64,000 nucleotides of DNA. Origin: CAVUAT01 sp963739545. GTDB lineage: Bacteria > Actinomycetota > Thermoleophilia > Solirubrobacterales > 70-9. Shown in pieces: positions 1-7,806 of this stretch (positions are counted from its first letter, which is position 1; each line of letters begins with the position of its first letter). A program made the position numbers and the translations under genes. Location of the stretch: assembly GCA_963739545.1 (NCBI GenBank), contig CAVUAT010000014.1:682001-746000 (forward strand). Direction: 5' to 3'. Below the pieces are notes generated by a model, which saw only the letters and a program-made list of their open reading frames with translations, ran no database searches and was not told the origin of the DNA.

Positions 1-1504
1 GCAGCTTCAGCAGCACGGCCCGTTCGCTGTCGAGCAGCTCGCGGCGGAGCTTGCGCGAAACCTTCGCAGGGTCCTCGATCGGCTGGCCTCCATCCCCGCC
101 CTCGAGCACCGCGACGCAGCGCGCGAAGCGCGCCCGGTAGAGCTCGCGCAGCCGCTCGAGCGACTCCTCGGGCAGCCCTTCCCGCTCGGCCTCGAGCTCG
201 TCGATCCGGTCGAGCGCGGCCTGGGCGGCCTCGAGCCGCGCGATCGCCTCCTCCGGGGCCCACGGCCGGGTGGTCGCCAGGCCGAGCGCGCGAACCAGCC
301 ACGGCAGCGTCAGCCCCTGGGCGACCAGCGTCGTGAGGATCACGGCGACCGTCAGGAAGATGATCAGGTCGCGCTCGGCGAAGGCCGCACCGGAATCGAG
401 CGTCAGCGGCAGGGCGAGCGCGGCCGCGAGCGAGACCGCGCCGCGCATCCCGCTCCAGCCGACGAGCAGCCGCTCGCGCCAGTCCGACCCGGTGTCGGCG
501 TTTGCGATCGCCGGGATCAGGCGCCCGAGGCCGATCGGCAGGAACTGCCAGGCGATGCGCAGTGCCACGACGACGGCCGAGACCACGGCGCCGTAGCCGA
601 TCAGCTGCGCGATCGAGTACTGGTCGTCGATGCGGTCGAGCACGCCCGGGAACTGGAGGCCGAGCAGGATGAAGAGGATCGCGTTCAGCGCGAACACCAG
701 CACCTGCCAGAAGGCCTGCGCGCTCAGCCGCATGTCGGCGTCGAGGGCGTCGTGCGAGTGCCAACCCAAATAGAGGCCTGCGGTCACCACGGCCAGCACC
801 CCGGAGGCCTCGAGCTCCTCAGAGATCGCGAAGGCGACGTACGCCGTCAGGACGGAGATCAAGATCGCCAGCGGCGGGTCGTCGAGCCGCCGGATCGCTG
901 CGATCCCCGCCCAACCGACCGCGAACCCGATCGCGATCCCGCCCGCGACCGAGACCACGAGCTCGATCGCCGCGTCGCCGGCCGAGAACGCGCCCGCGAG
1001 CACAGCGGTCAGCGCGACGCGGTAGGCGACGAGCGCGGTCGCGTCGTTCAGCATGCTCTCGCCCTCGACCAGCAGCGCGACGCGATCCGAGACGCCGACA
1101 CGGCTGAAGGTGGCGATCGCCGCGACCGGGTCCGTCGGCGCGACGATCGCGCCGAGCACCAACGCCTCGGGCCAGCTCAGCTCCCCGATCACCGCCTGCG
1201 CGACGAAGGCGACGCCGACCATCGTCGTCAGCGTGAGCCCGACGACGAGTGCGCTCAGCGGAGCGAGCTCGGCGCGCAGCTCCTGCGGCGACGCGGCGTA
1301 GGCGGCGGCCTGAAGCAGCGGAGGAAGGAAGACCAGGAAAATCACCTCGGGATCGAGCTCGACCACGGGGCCGCCCGGTAGGGCGCCGATCCCGATCCCG
1401 CCGAGCACGAGCACGATCGGGTACGGGACGGCGACCAGGTCCGCGAGGCGCACGAGGACCGCGGCGACCGTGACCAGCAGGATCAGCACTTCGATGTCGT
1501 TCAC
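1..1504 (-). CDS. Na+/H+ antiporter, CPA1 family (3' end outside window)
   Basis: This is a monovalent cation/proton antiporter of the inner membrane that exchanges Na+ (or K+) for H+ in pH and salt homeostasis. Reading the minus strand from a GTG at 1504 gives an open frame to the window edge that begins VNDIEVLILLVTVAAVLVRL. Hydrophobic helices fill the first ~400 residues. The CPA1 signatures are present: GAIVAPTDPVAA, then GESMLNDATALV with the N-D pair of the transport site. A hydrophilic, charged C-terminal tail (EREGLPEESLERLRELYRAR) follows the last helix, as is usual for cytosolic regulatory tails. The stop lies outside the window. It is divergent from the DsbA-like gene with only 34 bases between the two starts. 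The family assignment is firm; the transported ion is not known. Confidence 0.88.
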   Translation of the reverse strand, partial: MNDIEVLILLVTVAAVLVRLADLVAVPYPIVLVLGGIGIGALPGGPVVELDPEVIFLVFLPPLLQAAAYAASPQELRAELAPLSALVVGLTLTTMVGVAFVAQAVIGELSWPEALVLGAIVAPTDPVAAIATFSRVGVSDRVALLVEGESMLNDATALVAYRVALTAVLAGAFSAGDAAIELVVSVAGGIAIGFAVGWAGIAAIRRLDDPPLAILISVLTAYVAFAISEELEASGVLAVVTAGLYLGWHSHDALDADMRLSAQAFWQVLVFALNAILFILLGLQFPGVLDRIDDQYSIAQLIGYGAVVSAVVVALRIAWQFLPIGLGRLIPAIANADTGSDWRERLLVGWSGMRGAVSLAAALALPLTLDSGAAFAERDLIIFLTVAVILTTLVAQGLTLPWLVRALGLATTRPWAPEEAIARLEAAQAALDRIDELEAEREGLPEESLERLRELYRARFARCVAVLEGGDGGQPIEDPAKVSRKLRRELLDSERAVLLKL

Positions 1505-1526
1505 GGCCGCCCCACGACGTCGAGTC

Positions 1527-1532
1527 TAGGAT
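1527..1532 (+). promoter_or_regulatory. -10 box TAGGAT, leaderless start
   Basis: TAGGAT ends 6 nt before the ATG at 1539, and there is no Shine-Dalgarno sequence. This fits a leaderless mRNA starting at or near the ATG. Confidence 0.5.
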
Positions 1533-1538
1533 TCGGAA

Positions 1539-2060
1539 ATGCCCGCTCCCGCCCTCAGCCCACCGCTCTCCGCCGAAGACCATTGCGACGGCCCCGAGGG
1601 GGCCCAGCTCGAGCTCGTCATGTACGGCGACTTCCAGTGCCCCTATTGCGCCGCGGCCTTCCCGATCGTCGGGCGGGTGCGAGAGCGGCTCGCTGGGCGC
1701 CTTCTGTTCGCCTTCCGCCACTTCCCGCTGCGCGACGTCCACCCCGATGCCCAGCGCGCCGCCGAGGCATCCGAGGCCGCAGCCGCGCAGGGAGCCTTCT
1801 GGCCGATGCACGACCTCCTGTATGAGTCGCGCGGCGCGCTCGCGCCCGGAGACCTCGTTTCGCACGCCCGCGCCCTCGGGCTCGACGCCGACCGCGTCGA
1901 ATCAGAGCTCGGCGACTCGACGTACGCGGACCGCGTGCAGCGCGACGTCGAGAGCGGCCAGGGCAGCGGCGTCACCGGAACCCCCGCCTTCTTCGTCAAC
2001 GGCCGCCTGCATGAGGGCAGCTTCGACGCGGGGTCGCTGATGGCCGCATTGGAAGCTTGA
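1539..2060 (+). CDS. DsbA-family thioredoxin-fold protein
   Basis: This is a 173-residue thioredoxin-fold protein of the DsbA/FrnE (Thioredoxin_4) type. The redox motif CPYC is at residues 34-37 after the strand LELVMYGDFQ, and the cis-proline loop GTPAFFVNG is near residue 150. A helical insertion lies between them, as in DsbA. No signal peptide or membrane anchor is visible, so it probably acts in the cytosol as a disulfide oxidoreductase or isomerase. In many actinobacteria such a protein is fused to or encoded next to NhaA-type Na+/H+ antiporters. Here it is the divergent neighbour of an antiporter, which may be meaningful. The start is fixed by a -10 box 6 nt upstream. Confidence 0.88.
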   Translation: MPAPALSPPLSAEDHCDGPEGAQLELVMYGDFQCPYCAAAFPIVGRVRERLAGRLLFAFRHFPLRDVHPDAQRAAEASEAAAAQGAFWPMHDLLYESRGALAPGDLVSHARALGLDADRVESELGDSTYADRVQRDVESGQGSGVTGTPAFFVNGRLHEGSFDAGSLMAALEA

Positions 2061-2099
2061 GATACTGAAGTTCCCGGCAACTCAGATGAGGAGCGGTTG

Positions 2100-3497
2100 A
2101 TGGCGACCAAGGACCAGACGAAGGACTCCGTTGGCGACGGCGTGGCGCCCGAGAGCGAGGGGACGCTCTCGATCACCGACAGCCGAACCGGGGAGAACTA
2201 CGAGGTCGAGATCACCGACGGGACCATCAATACGATGGACCTGCGGCAGATCAAGGCGTCCGAGGACGACTTCGGGATGATGGGTTACGACCCGGCGTTC
2301 ACGAACACCGCGTCGTGCCGTTCGGCGATCACCTACATCGACGGCGAGGCTGGGATCCTGCAGCACCGCGGCATCCCGATCGAGCAGCTCTGCGAGAAGA
2401 GCACCTACCTCGAGGTCGCCTACCTCCTGATCTTCGGCGAGCTCCCGACGCAGGCGCAGCTCGAGCGCTGGGTCTATGACGTCACCCACCACACCTTCGT
2501 CCACGAGGACATCAAGAAGATGAACGAGGGCTTCCGCCACGACGCACACCCGATGGGGATGCTGCTCGCGTCGGTGGGGGCGCTCTCGACGTTCTATCCC
2601 GAGGCGAAGCACACCGATGACGAGGAAGAGCGCTACATGGCGGCGATCAGGCTGATCGCCAAGGTCCCCACCCTCGCCGCGTTCGCCTACCGCCACAGCC
2701 TCGGCCTCCCCTACGTCTATCCGGTGAACGACCTCAACTACGCCGAGAACTTCCTCTCGATGCTGTTCCGGATGGAGTTCGACTACGAGCCCGACCCGCG
2801 TCTGGCGAAGGCGCTCGACGTGCTCTTCATCCTCCACGCGGATCACGAACAGAACTGCTCCACCAACGCCGTCCGCGCGGTCGGCTCCTCGGACGTCGAC
2901 CCGTACTCCGCGGTCGCCGCCGGGGTCGCCGCACTGTACGGCCCGCTTCACGGCGGCGCCAACGAGGCGGTCCTGCAGATGCTGCGCCGGATCGAGACGA
3001 CCGACAACATCCCGGACTTTCTCGAGGGCGTGAAGAACCGCGAAGAGAAGCTGATGGGCTTCGGCCACCGGGTCTACAAGAACTACGACCCGCGGGCGCG
3101 GATCATCAAGAAGCACGTCGACGAGGTGCTCGAGATCACCGGAGAGAACCCGCTGCTCGATATCGCCACCGAGCTCGAGAAGCGCGCGCTCGACGACGAG
3201 TTCTTCACCGAGCGCAAGCTCTATCCGAACGTCGACTTCTACTCCGGCCTGATCTACGAGGCCCTCCGCATCCCCTCCGACATGTTCACCGTGATCTTCG
3301 CGATCCCGCGCACGTCGGGCTGGGTCTCGCAGTGGCTCGAGATGAAGGACGACCCCGAGCAGAAGATCGCCCGCCCGCGCCAGATCTACACGGGGAAGCG
3401 CGACCAGGACTACGTCCCGATCGAGGACCGCGAGGGCCCCGAGAAGATCACGGGGCCGCCGGCGCGGCGCCCCAAGCTGATCCGCCGCGGCGCCTGA
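2100..3497 (+). CDS. gltA: citrate synthase
   Basis: This enzyme condenses oxaloacetate and acetyl-CoA to citrate, the entry step of the TCA cycle, in the cytosol. The protein is 465 residues, a normal length for the type II (hexamer-like) family. Conserved blocks are the catalytic-histidine regions LHADHEQNCST (around 246) and GPLHGGANE (around 280), and GFGHRVYK followed by DPRA (around 320-332) with the catalytic Asp/Arg region. The N-terminal strand ITDSRTGENYEVEI is the small domain of bacterial type II enzymes. The ATG at 2100 is chosen over the TTG at 2097 because GAGGAG at 2088-2093 sits 6 nt away. Aconitase and the 2-oxoglutarate dehydrogenase fusion lie elsewhere in the window, so three consecutive TCA-cycle functions are found here although not in one operon. 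Confidence 0.96.
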   Translation: MATKDQTKDSVGDGVAPESEGTLSITDSRTGENYEVEITDGTINTMDLRQIKASEDDFGMMGYDPAFTNTASCRSAITYIDGEAGILQHRGIPIEQLCEKSTYLEVAYLLIFGELPTQAQLERWVYDVTHHTFVHEDIKKMNEGFRHDAHPMGMLLASVGALSTFYPEAKHTDDEEERYMAAIRLIAKVPTLAAFAYRHSLGLPYVYPVNDLNYAENFLSMLFRMEFDYEPDPRLAKALDVLFILHADHEQNCSTNAVRAVGSSDVDPYSAVAAGVAALYGPLHGGANEAVLQMLRRIETTDNIPDFLEGVKNREEKLMGFGHRVYKNYDPRARIIKKHVDEVLEITGENPLLDIATELEKRALDDEFFTERKLYPNVDFYSGLIYEALRIPSDMFTVIFAIPRTSGWVSQWLEMKDDPEQKIARPRQIYTGKRDQDYVPIEDREGPEKITGPPARRPKLIRRGA

Positions 3498-3519
3498 ACC
3501 GGGGCGAGCGCTCGCCACG

Positions 3520-3867
3520 ATGAGCGCCTGGAAGGTCACGGTGCGCCACGGCCCCCAGGTGAGCCGGGACGGGTTCGACTCTCTCGACGACGCCTTGGCC
3601 GCCGCGCGCGAGGCCGCAGACCGCACCCGCCGAGAGGGCCGGCTCCCCACAATCAACGCCCTGCGCGAGTTCACCCCCGACAAGCGCGTGCAGTGCCGCG
3701 TCGAGGTCTCGGGCAAGGGCTTCCTGCGCGGGCCCGAGGCGGGGATCGACGTGATGGGTGACGGCTCGATCGTCCCCTACACGGGCGCGATCCGGAAGAC
3801 CCAGCTCGAAGCGAGCAGCCTCGACGAGGCGATCGCGCTGCTGCGGCGCACGCTCAGCGAGGGTTGA
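3520..3867 (+). CDS. conserved hypothetical protein
   Basis: This is a 115-residue soluble protein with no recognised domain. It begins MSAWKVTVRHGPQVSRDGFDS and shows an alternating strand and helix pattern. A basic central part (KRVQCRVEVSGKGFLRG) is followed by an acidic helical end with the repeated theme SLDDALAAAREA near the start and SLDEAIALLRRTL at the end. The two similar helices suggest an internal pseudo-repeat. It follows citrate synthase by 22 nt and may be cotranscribed. Clean codon usage for this genome and the short gap support a real gene. No function is assigned. Confidence 0.65.
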   Translation: MSAWKVTVRHGPQVSRDGFDSLDDALAAAREAADRTRREGRLPTINALREFTPDKRVQCRVEVSGKGFLRGPEAGIDVMGDGSIVPYTGAIRKTQLEASSLDEAIALLRRTLSEG

Positions 3868-3915
3868 CTGGCTCAAAACCAGGCGGTCACGGTGTCGTCT
3901 CAGAGCTACTGCCTC

Positions 3916-3921
3916 TAACCT
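3916..3921 (+). promoter_or_regulatory. -10 box TAACCT, leaderless start
   Basis: TAACCT ends 7 nt before the GTG at 3929. No Shine-Dalgarno sequence is present in the gap. Confidence 0.45.
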
Positions 3922-3928
3922 CGCTCGC

Positions 3929-4222
3929 GTGGCAACCAAGAGCGTCGAAGCGGGCCGTCGCGTCCGCCTCCCCGCCGCGGCCGAGGGGCCGATCGAGGTC
4001 TTCGTCAACGGCACCAAGGAGACCGAGGGCGAGGACTACACCGTGCGCGGCAACGAGATCCTCTTCAACCGCACGCTCTTCAGGGAGGAGGTCAGCAAGA
4101 GCCGCTGGCTGGCGATGACGCTCGGGCTCTTCGGGTCGTACGGTCGCCACGATACGGTCGACGTCGACTTCCAGCTCGGAGGCGAGCGCAGGTCGATCAC
4201 CGGCGCGACCGTGGAGCCATAG
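3929..4222 (+). CDS. small conserved hypothetical protein
   Basis: This is a 97-residue protein starting VATKSVEAGRRVRLPAAAEG. The frame is open further upstream to 3758, but that part is arginine- and serine-rich shadow sequence of the preceding gene, and the leaderless -10 box at 3916 selects GTG 3929. It has a beta-rich N-terminal half (PIEVFVNGTKETEGEDYTV) and a C-terminal strand pair (DTVDVDFQL). The IEVFVNG...YTVRGNEILF pattern looks like a compact beta barrel. It is convergent with the acyl-CoA dehydrogenase gene, with 11 nt between the stops. No function is assigned. Confidence 0.7.
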   Translation: MATKSVEAGRRVRLPAAAEGPIEVFVNGTKETEGEDYTVRGNEILFNRTLFREEVSKSRWLAMTLGLFGSYGRHDTVDVDFQLGGERRSITGATVEP

Positions 4223-4233
4223 CGCCGAGCGGG

Positions 4234-5235
4234 CTAGGCGCCGAGGCCGACCAGGTCGGCGACGCGCTCGCGGTGATCGCGAGGCGTGCCGAGCATGCGG
4301 CCGGCGACGCGGGAGCGCTTGAGCCAGAACTGCAGGTCGTGCTCCCAGGTGAAGCCGATGCCGCCGAAGACCTGCAGCGCGTTCGCGCATGTGTCCCAGG
4401 CCGCGTCGGAGGCGCGGGCGTTTGCCATCGCAGCCGCGATCGGAAGCGACTCGGGCTCGGCGTCCGCCGCCCAGGCCGCGTAGTAGGTCAGCGAGCGAGA
4501 CTCCTCGACGTTCAAGAGCATGTTGGCGCAGCGGTGCGAGACGCCCTGGTAGGCGCCGATCTGGCGGCCGAACTGCTGGCGCTCGCGCGCGTACTCGACG
4601 GCCATCTCCATCGCGCGCTGGCCGACGCCCGTGAGCTCCGCGGCGATGGCGACGGCGAGCCGGTCGCGGCCCGCGTCGACGTCGCCCTCGAGGCGGTCGC
4701 CCGCAGCTGCAGCGATGGTCCCGTAGGAGCGGGTCGCGTCGATCGTCTCGACCGGAGTCGAATCGAGGTCTGAGGCCGGAGCGACCAGGGCGCCGTCGCC
4801 GTCGAAGACGACGGCGACGTCGGCCGTGGGCAGGTCGCAGAAGAGGGTGCTGGTGCCGTCGGCGAAGCCGCCGAACGAACCGGTCGCCTCGCCCGAGGCG
4901 AGCTTCGGCAGCCACTCGGCGCGCTGCGCGTCGGAGCCCGCGGCCGAGATCACGAGCGCAGCCCCTGCGCTGCCGAGCAGCGGCGTGGGCGCGGCCGCGT
5001 AGCCGGACTGCTCGAGGAGCACGGCCAGCTCGACCATCCCGAGGCCCTGGCCCCCGTCGTCCTCGGAGATCGCTATGCCGGGCCAGCCGAGCTCGGCGAT
5101 CTGGGTGTAGAGCCCGTCCTCGTAGGAGCGGGCCTCTGCGAGCTCGCGGACCTTCTCGGCCTTGAAGCGCGAGGCGAGGAAGTCCTTTGCGGTGCTCTGA
5201 ATCTCGCGCTGCTCGTCGTTCAGGTCGAAGTCCAT
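4234..5235 (-). CDS. acyl-CoA dehydrogenase (small subunit-like)
   Basis: This is an FAD-dependent acyl-CoA dehydrogenase, 333 residues, shorter than the 380-residue norm. It has the N-terminal helical domain (FDLNDEQREIQSTAKDFLAS), a reduced middle beta domain, and the C-terminal helical domain with YARERQQFGRQIGAYQGVSH. It lies 74 nt downstream of a full-length acyl-CoA dehydrogenase in the same orientation. In actinobacteria such adjacent unequal pairs (the FadE28-FadE29 type) form alpha2beta2 heterotetramers in which one subunit carries the catalytic base, and this pair may do the same (inference). The likely role is the alpha,beta-dehydrogenation step of beta-oxidation of a fatty, branched or ring-bearing CoA thioester; the substrate is unknown. 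Confidence 0.9.
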   Translation of the reverse strand: MDFDLNDEQREIQSTAKDFLASRFKAEKVRELAEARSYEDGLYTQIAELGWPGIAISEDDGGQGLGMVELAVLLEQSGYAAAPTPLLGSAGAALVISAAGSDAQRAEWLPKLASGEATGSFGGFADGTSTLFCDLPTADVAVVFDGDGALVAPASDLDSTPVETIDATRSYGTIAAAAGDRLEGDVDAGRDRLAVAIAAELTGVGQRAMEMAVEYARERQQFGRQIGAYQGVSHRCANMLLNVEESRSLTYYAAWAADAEPESLPIAAAMANARASDAAWDTCANALQVFGGIGFTWEHDLQFWLKRSRVAGRMLGTPRDHRERVADLVGLGA

Positions 5236-5309
5236 GGTCTACCTGAGCTTCGGGAGGCCGAGACCCAGCACACCTGTTTTCGCGAGTGCACTGATCGACG
5301 GGTCCATGG
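5236..5309 (-). pseudogene. remnant of a duplicated acyl-CoA dehydrogenase 3' end
   Basis: The 74-nt spacer between the two acyl-CoA dehydrogenase genes encodes, on the minus strand, a 22-residue frame MDPSISALAKTGVLGLGLPKLR. Its end repeats the C-terminus of the upstream enzyme (ERVLGLPKLR), and both copies are followed by ACCATGGAC. This looks like the scar of an unequal recombination or a deleted third paralogue. A coupled short leader peptide is possible but less likely. Confidence 0.5.
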
Positions 5310-6449
5310 TCATCGAAGCTTCGGGAGCCCGAGCACTCGCTCCGCAATGATGTTCTGGAGCACCTCGGTGGTGCCGCCCTCGATGGAGTTCGCCCGGGAG
5401 CGCAGCAGACGGTAGCTGGCTTCGGTGCCTGCGGTGACGCCCTCCGTCCCCGCGATCTCGCTCGCCATCTCGTTCATCGCTTGCGCGTACTTGGCCCACT
5501 GCAGCTTGCCCAGCGACCCCTCGGGCCCGGGAATGCCGGTCTTCATCGTCATCGTCAGCGAGCGCAGGGCGCCGAGGCGCATCGCCTCGATGCCGGTGTG
5601 CAGCTCGGCGACCTTCTGGCGCACGATCGGGTCGTCCTGGAGGCCCTTGTCCTTGATCAGAGCGACGAGGTCTTCGAGCCCGCGCTGCAGGCCGATCACC
5701 GCGGCGGCGCCGAGGCCGGCGCGCTCGAACATCAGGGTCGTGATCGCGACCTGCCAGCCGCCGCCGACCTCGCCGATGATGTTCTCGTCGGGGACCTCGG
5801 CGTCCTCCAGGAAGATCTCGTTGAACTCAGCCTCGCCGGTGATCTGGCGCAGCGGGCGGACGTCGACGTTCGGCTGGTCGACGTCGAGGATGAAGTAGGT
5901 GATCCCCTTGTGCTTGGGCGCGTCCTGGTCGGTACGGGCGAGCAGCATGCACCACTTCGCCTCGTGCGCGTAGGTCGTCCAGACCTTCTGACCGGTGACC
6001 TTCCAGCCGCCGTTCGACTTCACGGCGCGGGTCTTCAGCGAGGCGAGGTCAGAGCCCGACTCGGGCTCCGAGAAGCCCTGGCACCAGATCTCCTCGCCCG
6101 ACAGGATGGGGTCGAGATAGCGCTCCTTCTGTTCCTGGTTGCCATGGGCGATGACGACGGGGCCTCCCATCACCAGGCCGAGGACGTTCGCCGGCAGCGG
6201 GACGCGCTGGCGCCCGAGCTCCTCGTTGAAGATCGCCTGCTCGATCAGGGTCGCGCCCTTGCCGCCGAACTCCTCGGGCCAGGCGATGCCGGCCCAACCG
6301 GCGTCGTGCATCGTCTTCTGCCACGCGCGGCGGAACTCGAACTCCGCCTGGTCGTCCCCCTCGGGCGACTGGCCGGGATGGTTCGCCTCGAGCCACGAAC
6401 GGACCTCGTCGCGAAAGCTCGCCTCGGACTCGGTCAGCGTCAGGTCCAC
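5310..6449 (-). CDS. acyl-CoA dehydrogenase
   Basis: This is a full-length 379-residue acyl-CoA dehydrogenase (FAD, cytosolic) that oxidises an acyl-CoA to the 2-enoyl-CoA with an electron-transfer flavoprotein as acceptor. Visible features are the N-terminal helical domain (LTESEASFRDEVRSWLEANH), the family signature CQGFSEPESGSDLAS, the beta-domain segment (GQKVWTTYAHEAKWCMLLAR), and the C-terminal domain ending SIEGGTTEVLQNIIAERVLG. The start is the GTG at 6449, 6 nt after a TAGGCT -10 box, which predicts a leaderless transcript covering both acyl-CoA dehydrogenase genes. The substrate is not evident; the two are probably partner subunits. Confidence 0.93.
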   Translation of the reverse strand: MDLTLTESEASFRDEVRSWLEANHPGQSPEGDDQAEFEFRRAWQKTMHDAGWAGIAWPEEFGGKGATLIEQAIFNEELGRQRVPLPANVLGLVMGGPVVIAHGNQEQKERYLDPILSGEEIWCQGFSEPESGSDLASLKTRAVKSNGGWKVTGQKVWTTYAHEAKWCMLLARTDQDAPKHKGITYFILDVDQPNVDVRPLRQITGEAEFNEIFLEDAEVPDENIIGEVGGGWQVAITTLMFERAGLGAAAVIGLQRGLEDLVALIKDKGLQDDPIVRQKVAELHTGIEAMRLGALRSLTMTMKTGIPGPEGSLGKLQWAKYAQAMNEMASEIAGTEGVTAGTEASYRLLRSRANSIEGGTTEVLQNIIAERVLGLPKLR

Positions 6450-6455
6450 GGCGGC

Positions 6456-6461
6456 AGCCTA
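6456..6461 (-). promoter_or_regulatory. -10 box TAGGCT, leaderless start
   Basis: On the minus strand TAGGCT ends 6 nt before the GTG at 6449. It is the probable promoter of the acyl-CoA dehydrogenase pair. Confidence 0.45.
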
Positions 6462-6486
6462 TACGTGCTGGCTGCCCGGCCAGGGC

Positions 6487-6837
6487 TCAGGTCGCGTAGT
6501 CCTCGCTGCCCATGATGTGCAGGGAGACGTAGGGCTCATCGCCGACGACCCAGCTGTCGTGGCCGGGAGGGACGTAGAAGAAGTCGCCGGGCTTCATGAC
6601 CTTCTCGGTCCCGTCATCCATCGCGGCCATCGCCCGTCCGCTCACGACGAGCCCCACGTGCTCGACCAGGCAGGAGGTCTCGCCCGTGGCGGCCCCGACG
6701 TGCTCGGACCACCTCCAACCGGGCTCGTAGGTCGCCCGTCCGAGAGTCATCGGTCCGACGCGGTAGGTCTCGAACTTCCCCCTCTCGAACGTCCGGGTCT
6801 CGTCTGGCGAATCGAGGTTGACGAGCGAGAGGTCCAC
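6487..6837 (-). CDS. cupin-domain protein
   Basis: This is a small single-domain cupin of 116 residues starting at a GTG 5 nt after the UbiA stop codon. The two cupin motifs can be followed: motif 1 around GWRWSEHVGAATGETSCLVEH (histidine and glutamate ligands) and motif 2 around KPGDFFYVPPGHDSWVVGDEP. The fold usually binds a divalent metal. Small stand-alone cupins act as sensors, isomerases or dioxygenases, and nothing here decides between these. The 5-nt gap to the prenyltransferase suggests cotranslation. A longer open frame upstream is a shadow of ubiA. Confidence 0.85.
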   Translation of the reverse strand: MDLSLVNLDSPDETRTFERGKFETYRVGPMTLGRATYEPGWRWSEHVGAATGETSCLVEHVGLVVSGRAMAAMDDGTEKVMKPGDFFYVPPGHDSWVVGDEPYVSLHIMGSEDYAT

Positions 6838-6842
6838 GGGCG

Positions 6843-7790
6843 CTACTTGTAGATCGCGAGCAGCACGACCGCTGAGGCGACCCAGACGACCGACGCGCCG
6901 ATCATCCCGTAGTCGCTGGTCAGGATCGACGCGGTCGAGCGCGTGTCCTTGCGGTCGTAGATCAGGTAGAGGTAGCGGAAGATCCCGTAGACGACAGCGG
7001 GCAGGGTGCCGAGCATCTTGGAGCCGATCAGGGGCGAGTTGATCGCGTAGATCGCATAGCTCATGACGGTCGCCGCGGTGACGAGCGAGACCATCTGGTC
7101 GAGGAAGGGGATCGAGTAGTGCTCCAACACCGGGCGGGTCTTGGTCCCGGAGTGAAGCTCCGAGCTCGCCTCCTGCCGGCGCTTGGTGAACCCGAGGAAC
7201 ATCGCGACCATCCCTGTGCAGAGCAGCAGATAGGCAGAGGCGTCGGCGTCGACCGCGACGGCGCCTGCGAGCACCCGCAGCACGAAGAGCCCGGCGATCG
7301 TCATCACGTCGAGGATCACCTCGGTCTTCAGCACGTACGAATAGAGCGTCGTGCCGACGCCGTAGGCGAGCACGAGGCCAGCGATCGCGGGCCCCTCGGC
7401 CAGCAGCGCTCCGGCGAGGCCGACGACGACCAGGGCGACGGCGAGCGCGATCGCTGTCGAGACCTTGAGCTCGCCTGCCGCTATCGGGCGACTGCGCTTG
7501 GTCGGGTGCTGGCGGTCGAGCTCCGCGTCGTGGGAGTCGTTGATCAGGTAGCCGGCCGAGGCGACGGCGCAGAAGGCGAGGAAGGTGACCGTGGCGCTGA
7601 TGATGGCCTGCGGGTCGTCGAACTGGCCCGAGAAGAGAAGGCCGGCGAAGACGAGGAGGTTCTTGATCCACTCCTTCGGGCGCATCGTCTTGATGGCAGC
7701 CCGAACCGGGCCGCGGCGCGGCTTCGGATTGTCACCGGGTACGGGGGATTCCTCGCCCGCGGCGGGCCTGTCGAGCGTTGCGCCCTCCAT
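6843..7790 (-). CDS. UbiA-family prenyltransferase, decaprenyl-phosphate phosphoribosyltransferase type
   Basis: This is a polytopic membrane protein of 315 residues with about eight or nine helices. The Mg-diphosphate motif NDSHDAELD (residues 84-92, NDxxDxxxD) is followed by RQHPTKRSRPIAAG. The N-terminal RPKEWIKNLLVFAGLLFS and the LKTEVILDVMTIAGLFVLR block are typical of the Rv3806c-like branch, which transfers phosphoribose to decaprenyl phosphate to start the D-arabinose donor pathway. That specificity is by family resemblance only; a quinone or polyprenol transferase remains possible. A ~30-residue hydrophilic N-terminus precedes the first helix. It sits in the minus-strand lipid block, 16 nt downstream of the AGPS-like gene, consistent with membrane-lipid or cell-envelope synthesis. 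Confidence 0.85.
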   Translation of the reverse strand: MEGATLDRPAAGEESPVPGDNPKPRRGPVRAAIKTMRPKEWIKNLLVFAGLLFSGQFDDPQAIISATVTFLAFCAVASAGYLINDSHDAELDRQHPTKRSRPIAAGELKVSTAIALAVALVVVGLAGALLAEGPAIAGLVLAYGVGTTLYSYVLKTEVILDVMTIAGLFVLRVLAGAVAVDADASAYLLLCTGMVAMFLGFTKRRQEASSELHSGTKTRPVLEHYSIPFLDQMVSLVTAATVMSYAIYAINSPLIGSKMLGTLPAVVYGIFRYLYLIYDRKDTRSTASILTSDYGMIGASVVWVASAVVLLAIYK

Positions 7791-7806
7791 CAGAAGTCAG
7801 GGAAGG

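Noticed and set aside
2082..3716. 544-residue minus-strand frame over citrate synthase
   Set aside because: It is low-complexity Arg/Val/Leu/Asp sequence typical of the antisense of a GC-rich gene. Citrate synthase on the plus strand is certain.
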